From Rhyacophila brunnea (Eukaryota > Arthropoda > Insecta > Trichoptera > Rhyacophilidae): 64,000 bases of DNA. A program made the position numbers and the translations under genes. Of this stretch, positions 54,791 through 64,000 are shown in pieces. The stretch spans positions 434,001 through 498,000 of the forward strand of contig JAGYXB010000815.1 of the NCBI GenBank assembly GCA_022495005.1, given 5' to 3'. Numbering within the stretch: the first letter of the stretch is position 1; the number at the start of each line of letters is the position of its first letter. The notes under the pieces are model-generated. The model made no database searches, was not told the origin of the DNA, and worked only from the letters and a program-made list of their open reading frames with translations.

Positions 54791-55940
54791 TACCTGATTT
54801 TTTTATTGTTAGGGGCAGTGTAAATACTGTGCGCAAGTAATTTAAAAAAAAAAAAAAAAAACCAGACAATCTTAATACAATCCGTTAATGCATTATTACC
54901 ATGATAGATCCCATTATTGCGCCTCGTGCTTCCTCTCAGGATATAAAATTGTTTTTGAATAACATTTATCTCACCTTTGTACATAACTGATTTTAAAAAT
55001 ACTTCTATTGCTAGATAGTATGAAGAAGACCACATAGATTTACATTTGAAAAAAATGAGGGCAGTTTTGAGAGGGTTTTGAATTTTAGTCAACATACTCG
55101 TTTGTCACGATAAAATACTTTTTTTGGAGGTTGAAATATTCTTGTTTACAATATCAATATTTAGGAGCGTCTCCTGCATGGGAAAACCGTTCGCTGTCAG
55201 TGGGTACAAAATGCGGCATTGCCATTCATATATTTTTTAACGGCATTTGGACAATGTTGCCGGTTATATATTTATCATTATTTATTTATTTATTCTCGCA
55301 ATCAACCCTTACTTTGCATCGGCTTGATAATGGTTCAGGTCTCTTTAGATCCACAGAGGAGACATCCCAAAATGGGTACCATTCGGGGTTGTAACAGTAC
55401 CATAAAACATTCTAAAATCTAAATTATGGTAGAAAATAAATTTTAATACAAATATAAACTTTATCACTCGGAGCTGAACCGAAAACGGAAAAAAAATAAT
55501 GGTTCGATGGCTATAAACTGCATTTTTTGCTATAAATGTGTTAATGAAAATAAGGCTAGGAACTAAAGCTAAAATTTAGGTAGTTAAAATACTTCATCAT
55601 TTATTACGCTTATAAAAACAATGTGTTTATATTTATCAATGTTTATGTTTATCATTATTATACTGAATGGAACAGAAGTCAACTTCAAACAAACAGATTG
55701 AAGACCGTCCAATCTCTTTGACTTCAAATCAATGTGACAATCCAATGAGAATACCATAATCTAATATAAAAGAATGCCACAATTGAAAATTATAATCCAG
55801 CAATTACTTGTAGGGCTCTAAATAGTTAACAAGGTAACACGTTTCTGTTATTTTTATTGCTCCAAAATAACACAGATATCACCCAGAGCAATTTCATAAA
55901 TAAGGCCGTAATCTACAATGATTGTTAACAGATGGCACTG

Positions 55941-56040
55941 CGTCTTACTTGATTCCAAATGCATCCGATTAGAATCTCCAATTGGATAAAAAATCCAATT
56001 ACAGATTCTAACCAGATGCAATTGGAATCAAGTAAGACGT
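55941..56040. repeat. 100-bp inverted repeat (hairpin)
   Basis: CGTCTTACTTGATTCCAA at the left and TTGGAATCAAGTAAGACG at the right end pair. The arms continue inward (ATTAGAATCT with AGATTCTAA, CCAATTGGAT with ATCCAATT) to an A-run loop. Probably a palindromic MITE; the superfamily is unknown. Confidence 0.75.
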
Positions 56041-56656
56041 AGTATCGTGAGTCTTAGCCCGCTTATCACTGTGTTTAATTATTGTAGATAATCGCCTTAA
56101 CATTGTAAATGCATCATCATCAGAGATGAGTCCACTTACTTTGTTCATTGCATCAGTTTCAACACTCAAACTCACTTGTTTTTTCAAATTTGATTTAGAA
56201 CGAGGACCCAATTTGTTGGATGAATGGAGTTTAATATATTCTCCAATCATGGGGGGGGCGAAAATGGTAATTTACCATTTTAGAATTTGGTTTATTTTAG
56301 TTAAGTATGTCACTTATATTTGAAGACTATCTTTTTTATTGACCATGAAACAGTTTTTATTTTTTAAACGTTTTAGATCTGATTTTGTTTTTGATAGCCG
56401 GCCAAATTTTTGTTTGTTTGACAGCACAGATTTATTATTCTTTCAACACGATATTTTTCAATGATAAAATTGAGAAAGAAGTTAAATGTTGTAAAATGTC
56501 GATAATATAACTTCGTTAAGAGCAAGTTACCTAATTATTGACGACTTGACGAGTGATTGGTGATGATGATCAGTGACGTAGCCGTATACGTCGTAACTAG
56601 ATCTTTTCTAAAGCTTTTGAACGATTTGTTTGAGAACCAATGCTAAATGTAAATTA

Positions 56657-56862
56657 CACCCACGATCGGCGAGCAGTATCGTGTCAGCTTATATTGTAGA
56701 GCTCAAAACCAGGGTCTGGAAACTCACATGTTGATTTTCAATGTGTATTTGGACACAGCATGGACCTAATATGTTGAACAAGTGCTTGACATCAAGTTAA
56801 CGTAAAAACAAAAATCTGGTAATACAACCTCCACTCAGTGGAGGTTCATATGAACCTCATAA
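56657..56862 (+). mobile_element. Full-length SINE, same family as 25432-25643
   Basis: It begins CACCCACGATCGG and shares GTCAGCTTATATTGTA, GGACCTAATATGTTGAAC and AATACAACCTCCACTC with the minus-strand copy. The 3' end is a perfect CCTCCACTCAGTGGAGG hairpin. The B box is mutated (AGGGTCTGGAAACTC). Confidence 0.68.
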
Positions 56863-56951
56863 GATCGAAAACGGTGATGTAATGTAAATTAAATCAATTC
56901 TCAAAAAATTGTAACACGGATGTGTTGTTTTTTTTATAAACATCTACTTTA

Positions 56952-57340
56952 GCTGGCTTTCACATCAAAACTCGTCTCGTCTACAACGTGTCGAATACGT
57001 CGATGTGACGTCTCGTTATTCATAAAACACACATTGCCAAATGGAGCTCCTCAGATTCGTCGAAAGCGACTGTTTCGTTTGAAAAAAACTTCTGCTGTTG
57101 CAATCGACAAGTTACATGCTTCTCGGGCTCCGAGTCGAAGACGCCAAGTAGCATACAAACACCTACGAATTGGTCATTCCTATACCGGCTCGCCGATCGC
57201 CACATTCAAATATCTATACGTTTCGAAGGCTACGCGCGACTGTCGCTAGGTAGATATGCGCAGTCTTCACAAGCAACACTGGATCGCCGTTCTCGGAAGG
57301 TTTGATTTATGTCGAGGCGAGTTTAGATGTGAGAGCCAAC
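56952..57340. mobile_element. PIF/Harbinger-like MITE, TTA-flanked
   Basis: The left end GCTGGCTTTCACATC and right end GATGTGAGAGCCAAC are inverted. TTA is present on both sides (56949-56951, 57341-57343), matching Harbinger's 3-bp TWA duplication. The arms extend inward (AAAACTCGTCTCG with CGAGGCGAGTTT). The GC-richer centre has frames on both strands but no known domain. Confidence 0.72.
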
Positions 57341-57475
57341 TTACAGATGATATAATCTTTTTTTGGTGCAGTCGCATGTCTTCAAAACCATACTTCCAAA
57401 AAGTTGGGAAAAAAATCCTGGACTACTTACTGTGAATTTTTTTTTATATTATTTATAATATTTGTAATAAGCCGA

Positions 57476-58084
57476 TGAGATCCCCGGGGTTCCAGCGGCT
57501 AGCTCAGGTGTCCATCGAACCCCGGATTCACAAAAAAAGAAATTCAAACGGTTGGAGTGTAAATAAAACACAGTCCTTCGTGCTCGTAACGTGATATTGT
57601 TTATATTTTACATTTTCTTAATTTTTAGTTTTACAAATTATAATTGGGATTTTTACAGTTGTAGTCGTCAGGTCCGTACCTATCGGAAAGGGGACGCTTA
57701 CTAACATCTTTTTTTCTTTCTTTTTAAATTCCTCGTACCGACGCCATCCAGCAAAAAAGGACTCTCGTGATTGGCCAAATTTTATCGCGTGATCTTTGAT
57801 TCGGCGAATCACGAGCCTGACCCTGGCGCCGGCGCGCGAGGATTTCACGCACAATGCGCGGCAAAATTTATTATATTTAAATCCTTATATTTAGTCTTAA
57901 AATTATCTCTTTTATCCATCATCATTTTTACTTTTTAAATTAAAAAGAAATACTTACGTGGTTGAGCAAGGAATCAGATTAGATGTTTTATGAAGCCGTT
58001 TCTAGAGGTCAGGGTTACGTTTCGACTTAAGCTACTAAATGATTATTTTACACCGGGAGAAGCCCGCCTGTAACGGGTGTATCA
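57476..58084 (-). repeat. Left LTR (3' LTR of the minus-strand element)
   Basis: This is a 609-bp copy nearly identical to 60720-61324. By eye it differs at roughly 15 bases plus a few small indels, which indicates a fairly recent insertion. TG and CA termini are present. Confidence 0.92.
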
Positions 58085-60719
58085 TTCGCCCCATCTGGAT
58101 TAAAGTCGAAAGGTACGCCCTGATCTCATCGGCCACCCATCCAATTCCTTGTTCATCCGTTAAGTACATGGCATGATAAACAGTTTATAAAAGAATTCAA
58201 CTACAATCTAACTATTCTAACATGAAACTCTATACTTTAGCTCTATTTTTATTATTTTCTATATTTATTTTGGATTATTATTTTCAGCTCAAAGCAATGC
58301 TTTCGCGATACTTTTGAATAGGTCAGAGTTTGATTTAATTTCAGTGTAGTACATTTATTTTGTGTTACTTTGTTTTAATTAGGTTTTCTTGTTATTTTAT
58401 TCGTTTTTATTAGTCAGCGGAGGGGTCGTGGAGCTGCAGTCTTTGACTCTTGGGCTGTCCAGTTTTTTTGTATTCCGAGAGGCTACATTTGTAGACGTTT
58501 GGCCCTCGTTCGGAATTATTATTTCGTGTTACGTTTTTCTTCTTCTGGTGCAATAGGACCGTACCTTGTTTGGCGTCGTCTGCCTTTGCAACCAGGGCGT
58601 GGTAGTGGCGTTACTATTGAGCCAGGCTCATTCCGAGCAGCGGATATCTTCCTGTGGAAAGTTTTCCACTGATCTGCTGGTCTCTGGAGTATCACCTCAT
58701 AGATGGACAGGTACTGTGTCTCCATCTGTTCCTATTACTGCGGGCAAGGCATCGTATAGCGGTACAACGGCCAGGCTCGTTGACAGCGGCACGGCTCTCC
58801 CACAGGTAATAGGATGGATGTTTACAATAAGTATCCTTTTCCCTTTCCCTTTTTTTCTTTGATGGTTACACTTCGGAGGTACCTCTTGTTGTTTCACGAT
58901 ATCTTTCAGGCGTCACGTCCCTAGTCTCTCCATGAACCTGCGCGAGAAAGGAGAGTGCGCCCTCTCCACACCATCAAGCTTTGGTATCATGAATTTTCGG
59001 CTACGCTGCCTTTGGATGCGCTTACTTCGAGAGGTGGCTCCCTTTGTGCTTCCAAATTGTCTTCATCTGTATTTATTCTTTCTCTTTCTTTAGTAATTTA
59101 TTCGTTCATTAGACTTCCTGTACTTTAAATTTATTCGAGTTTACTTTATTAATTACTCCTACCCCATACATTAAATAGCTACTAATTTTATATAAAATCT
59201 TCCCATTGTACTTATGGTACTTACTATCACATTTAATATTTTACCCTAATACCCATAATTATTTTGCAACATTGTATTGACTGTATAAATCACATTGATA
59301 TTAAAAATTGAAATATTCCACCCTCTCATTATATTTATTTCTGAATCAGTACACTTAAAACTGTGTAGTTAACTTTATTTTTAGTGAAACCCATTTTATT
59401 TAAAAAAAAAATTGTTGTTTCGTTTTACGCGCCCGACATCCTATTCCAAAGGCGCGCCGCGCCGATTTGCGGTGCCTCTCACGTTTTATTATTATTATTA
59501 TTTTTTTTTTTTATTATTGAAACCCCGTTGAGAAATTTACGGCTTATTGACTCATTTTTTTTTTATCACAAGCATACAATCTCTACTTTCATCCTTTTAT
59601 ACCTAATTTTAACTTATTATTAAAATTTAACATAACAACTAACACTTTGTCGAGTGACGCCTTATTATTCCCGTTCCGTTTTCGCTGTGTTAAATTTACG
59701 ATTGGTAATTTGTAAAGAAATAATAGGGACGGTAGTGTACTATTTTCCTCGTTTCTCTTTGGATTCAAATTATTAACACGGCGTAACTTTGAAACAGGTT
59801 TCGCGCTACTGTAGAATATCGTCTTTTCCGTTTATAAAATTGTTTGCGATTTTCAATGTTAATGTTTTCGAATTCATTCATATTTACTTTATTTGAACGG
59901 AAAGAATTGGCGTCACTTTGCGGAGCGTTATTTTTAAAACTAGAATGTACATTTTTCTTACTAACGAACTTAAGATTATAGGGCTCAGAAAGTGGGTCCT
60001 TAATTAACTTTTTATCCGTAATTAGAAGAATTTCCGGATATTTACGATTATTATCTTCACTTTTAACTACACTGTTTACACTGAAACTTCCAACAGCAAC
60101 TCGGCGTTCACCCTTGACTAGAGGGTTGGCGACTGGTCCTGCTTCATCTCCTCGTGGTCGAGCCTGCGCCCGTACAGCTTCTTCGATTCATCTCAGCTTG
60201 CGCGCCTTCTCAGCCCTCTTGTGAGGCTCCCTAGCCTCGCGTTTCCTTTTTCTCTCCTCACCGAACATCCCGTGGTCGACTAGGGTACACTACATGTTAG
60301 TGATACCCTAGGAAAATCGGCATTTTGCTCGCCGTTTTTCGTCGTGAGTGGGCCGTGGCCTCTACGAGCCCTCCTCGCTGGATACCGTCGATGATGTGTC
60401 TGGTCTCCATAGGTGGGATTTATGCAGCCATTCGTCGTACTGGAGACGCGCTGGTGCTACGGTCTCCAGCACGACGCTAGGCGCGGTCAGCTCCGTATGT
60501 GGACTGTCTTCGAACACCAGAGGGCTCTCCCGGTTTGATGTTGGAGACAGCACTTCTTCTTCGATAAGGGTTACGTCGGAGTCCGCTTTTTAGTTAACCA
60601 TTTCTTGGTTGTTCCGGCTCCTGGATCATAAACTTTTATTTAGCGTTCGCGGGCGTAAATTTTATTTCGCGGGTTCGGAAGAATCCATGCGATTCTTCGA
60701 GCCCCACGTTGGGCGCCAT
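58085..60719 (-). other. Interior of the LTR element
   Basis: On the minus strand there are frames at 60362-60594 and about 59775-60262 (the latter with an internal TGA), and shorter ones at 58519-58897. They are rich in charged residues, but no gag, pol or env signature is visible. A (TTA)n microsatellite lies near 59488-59520. It may be untranslated leader plus decayed gag. Confidence 0.6.
60701..60718 (-). promoter_or_regulatory. Primer-binding site of the LTR element
   Basis: On the minus strand TGGCGCCCAACGTGGGGC begins one base inside the right LTR. It starts TGG, complementary to the tRNA 3' CCA. This fixes the element's orientation. The priming tRNA was not identified. Confidence 0.8.
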
Positions 60720-61324
60720 TGAGATCCCCGGGGTTCCAGCGGCTAGCTCAGGCGTCCATCGAACCCCGGATTCACAAAAAAAATGAAATTCAAACGGTTG
60801 GAGTATAAATAAAACACGGTCTTTCGTGCTCGTAACGTGGTCTTCTTATATTTTCTTAATTTTTAGTTTTACAAATTATATTTGGGATTTTTACAGTGGT
60901 AGTCGTCAGGTCCGTACCTATCGGAAAGGGGACGCTTACTAACATCTTTTTTTCTTTCTTTTTAAATTCCTCGTACCGACGCCATCCAGCAAAAAAAGGA
61001 CTCTCGTGATTGGCCAAATTTTATCGCGTGATCTTTGATTCGGCGAATCACGAGCCTGACCCTGGCGCCGGCGCGCGAGGATTTCACGCACAATGCGCGG
61101 CAAAATTTATTATATTTAAATCCTTATATTTAGTCTTAAAATTATCTCTTTCATCCATCATCATTTTTACTTTTTAAATTAAAAGAAATACTTACGTGGT
61201 TGAGCAAGGAATCAGATTAGATGTTTTATGAAGCCGTTTCTAGAGGTCAGGGTTACGTTTCGACTTAAGCTACTAAATGATTATTTTACACCGGGAGAAG
61301 CCCGCCTGTAACAGGGGTGTATCA
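60720..61324 (-). repeat. Right LTR (5' LTR of the minus-strand element)
   Basis: This 605-bp partner of 57476-58084 lies directly upstream (minus sense) of the primer-binding site, so it holds the element's promoter. It is followed by the CCGA duplication. Confidence 0.92.
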
Positions 61325-61328
61325 CCGA

Positions 61329-64000
61329 GTCTCACAAAATCGTTTTGTCTGCGAAACAGCCATAAATCAAACCATGTAGGAATGTTGCATCCATGTTGTA
61401 TCTTTTGCCCTCACACATAGCCACCTAGCGACAGTGATGTGCGCAACCTTAATGTCATCAACAAAAATTAAACGTCGTTGCACAAAAATGCTGTCAGATG
61501 CCGAAGCAGCGATTATTATGTATTGATACCACAGAAATCTAAAAAAGCGAAAATATTAATTGTCGAAATAAATATGCAGACTATATTTATAAAATATATA
61601 GACAGGCGAGATTGACGTTTGATTTATAAATGGCCAACATGTAGGTAGGCCAAGGACGTGTGACATTCGGTCAGAGTCGCGTGAAATTTTTTCCTAGTGA
61701 CACAAAAATGTCGCATTCTAACAGTGTGCGTACATTAGGTTACGTGTGTTTTGTGAATACACACAGAATCACATCGACATATCTAAGGGGTTGCAGTTAT
61801 GACGAGCTTAAATATGCAACCGCGGTTAAAACTAATTTACGCATATTTGTGTGAAAACTGGAATTTTTATGTTTTTTCAGGATTTTCAAAATATTTATTA
61901 TACAAGTTTCTTTAGTTATAACAAATTCAGCCCTGGTTAGATCCCATATATTCCAAATTAATACGTAGGTATAACAGATTCGTAAATGTATTAACGGTCG
62001 TCAAAGCATAATCAGTAATAAATTTAGTCTTGTTTTGAATTTTTTATAGATCAGTAGATAATTTTATGTATAGGTAGGTATGATAATTAATTACATAATA
62101 TTAACGATAACAATAATATTTAAAGAGTAGGTAGTATTGATGAATTACTAAAATTTTCCAAGTTAAGGTTACAATTAGATAAAACATGGAAAAGGAAAAT
62201 CATTAATTTATTTTGTACATAATAATCAGAGCTCCGCTTAGTAAATGCAGAGCCTGATTGGAGCGAGTAGTAGTACTAATTATATTTTTTTTTTAATGTT
62301 AAATATTTTGAAAATAATGATTTTGTGAATACGATGACTCTCTATTTTCAAAAAAGTGGGGTGCACATGGTCAAAATTTAACAAAAAATATGTATATATT
62401 CCAGGTGTTATTTGATACAATATTATGATATATTGCAGGCATGCCAAAGTGGTTGATCGCGGGATGGATTTTGGTTGATGTCATTGCACATTGATTGTAT
62501 TATATAGGCTTATCGGAGAGGAGATGAAATAAGGAACAGACAGGGTAGGGTTTGACTCCAATAATAAGAAGAGTGATGCGTGAATGAAATGAACCCTGGT
62601 TTTATTATCTCCTTCCAAATAAATATTAACTTAATTATTACAGGTACGTTTACAGATTATAATTTAGATGAGTGAAATCACGGTTATGCGTTCTGATGAA
62701 TTGCTAAGTCGATCGGGCGGAGCAGAACGATAACCTTACGGTTAAATCTTTGATAACTGACTGACATATTGTTTTCATGTACTTAGTGTTTTTATAGTGA
62801 TTCGATACAATAGAAAATGCTGCTATCACTACTTGAATATTTTGATAATCATGCCTTGTTGTGTAATGCATGGCTCGTTTATAGATAATTGATTTTAATT
62901 TGAACAATTAAGCAGTTTTAATAATTAGGCAAGATTGATTTTCATATAAACAATTTTTGTGCATATCATGATAAATCGTAGAATTATTTCGCTAAATTAG
63001 CTTTCTGTTAAAAATTCATTGATTCACATAAATCGCTTATTTTGCTATTTCAACAATATTATGTTGCAAGGTACATCGTAATTATAAATTAATGGTTTCC
63101 TGCCGAGTCATGTGGATGGTAGGGTATTGACCTCCCTACAGGCTTACCATAATAATTATGAAACTCTAAACCGGGACAGGTCGAAGAAACAAATTTAATC
63201 ACTAAAAATTGTTTTAATATTAAAAGTATGTATAAAAGAAGAATTCTGCTGGAGCAGAAACTTAAATTTATTTATTGTTTGTACTAGTCGTACATTTCGC
63301 TGGAATGGACTTTCAGCATTACAGTACTTTTTAAATTATCTCATAAAAAAAATTGCATGCAATGCCGAAGTGGTCAATTGAGTTACTCGAACTGTGTATA
63401 TATGAACATATCTATATATATTAACAACAAGAGCTTCAAAGTCAATTGGCAGACCATCCACAGCAGATTGAAGTATATTGTGCACAATATGAGCACCTTA
63501 TTATTAAAAGATACATAACGACCATTTTTGAGTTTTTTCAAATTTTGATGCCAAACTGTTCTCTACGGCAATACCTATAGAATCAATATTCATTCGCATG
63601 CGTAACTGCTTTAAATACAGAGATAATTCATGTTGAAAATCATGTTCAGTATCAAATCGTGCTCAAATCCTTAATGGTTTAGTTTCAAAATAGACTTATA
63701 TCCATACAACCAATGACATCACAGATAAAAACCGCCATTTTGATTTTTCGTCCAATTAAAACCGTAGAAGGAAAGGTCACTGCCTTCAGTCTAACCTTCA
63801 GGATTGTTGTGACAGTAATTTTCTCCGTGTTTTTATTGAATTCTTATTACATTTTTGAGATTTTTAAGACTATGAGTGGTTCAGTGTGTTCAACAATTCT
63901 ACTAGTACATATCGGTAAAGCTAGAAAACGCCAAAGGAATCCGGAAAGATGAAAAAGTCGATTACAAAAAAATGATAGGCAAGTTATCTTGAAGTTTTAA
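61329..64000. other. Right-hand flank, no gene recognised
   Basis: AT-rich. Two vaguely tRNA-like snippets (near 62440 and 63360, CAATGCCGAAGTGGTCAATTG) may be SINE remnants. A frame at 63713-63952 (79 codons) has no recognisable domain and no splice or codon support. Confidence 0.5.

Larger units (their letters stand above)
53762..56656. other. Intergenic, no gene
   Basis: Apart from the hairpins at 54620-54790 and 55941-56040, the sequence is AT-rich and unrecognised. The poly(A)-like run near 54841-54860 has no SINE head attached. Confidence 0.5.
57476..61324 (-). mobile_element. LTR retrotransposon without pol, minus orientation
   Basis: Two direct LTRs (57476-58084, 60720-61324) start TGAGATCCCC and end TATCA. 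The whole is bounded by the 4-bp duplication CCGA (57472-57475, 61325-61328). The primer-binding site next to the right LTR is on minus, so transcription runs right to left. A purine-rich tract (GATGGGGCGAA on minus) adjoins the left LTR as a polypurine tract should. The 2.6-kb interior has short minus-strand frames, the largest interrupted by stops, and no protease, reverse transcriptase or integrase motif. It looks like a non-autonomous (TRIM/LARD-type) element. The 4-bp TSD hints at Gypsy parentage. Confidence 0.9.

Noticed and set aside
54751..55095. 114-codon minus-strand frame
   Set aside because: It includes part of the foldback arm and a poly(A)/poly(T) run that gives a poly-Phe stretch; not a plausible gene.

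Overview
The window is a stretch of AT-rich nuclear DNA from an insect. The evidence is GT-AG-split genes with many introns, an arthropod-type ZAD zinc-finger protein, an insect-type ERH protein, TTAGG-like motifs, tRNA-derived SINEs, RTE-type LINE tails, and a very dense load of cut-and-paste DNA transposons and MITEs. The order cannot be fixed from the sequence alone.

Three protein-coding genes are supported, all rebuilt exon by exon with phase-consistent splice sites. (1) A 10-exon fatty acyl-CoA reductase on + (2996-17186, 510 aa). (2) A 3-exon enhancer of rudimentary homolog on - (22490-27405, 103 aa), whose start codon probably sits alone in its own exon. (3) An 11-exon ZAD/C2H2 zinc-finger protein on + (28362-47846, 542 aa). 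FAR and ERH converge. ERH and the zinc-finger gene diverge across about 950 bp that probably holds both promoters. I see no functional link between the three; they look like ordinary chromosomal neighbours.

Almost everything else is introns and intergenic DNA filled with mobile elements. Many have exact ends and target-site duplications (TSDs): hAT elements with 8-bp TSDs (98-1035 with a second hAT nested at 563-956; 22949-23102; 23553-24288; 30659-31117; 37014-41437; 49472-50196), a mariner with a broken transposase (10415-11701), pogo/Tigger-like elements with TA TSDs (1598-2010, 44938-45394, 48070-49380 with a nested 48334-48894), piggyBac-like MITEs at TTAA (17578-17866, 18694 on, 31293 on, 40029-41023), a Harbinger-like MITE (56952-57340), other TA-flanked MITEs (36160-36331, 52047-52220), and foldback hairpins (54620-54790, 55941-56040). 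A complete LTR retrotransposon without pol, with a primer-binding site, lies on the minus strand at 57476-61324. There is also an exact four-copy 168-bp tandem repeat at 53089-53761.

The least familiar structure is a pair of TIR elements (31900-32915 and 43032-43606) with 4-bp AT-rich TSDs, the same end layout, and the core of their own terminal repeat scattered through the interior. I cannot place them in a superfamily. From 49.4 kb to the right end I find no host gene.
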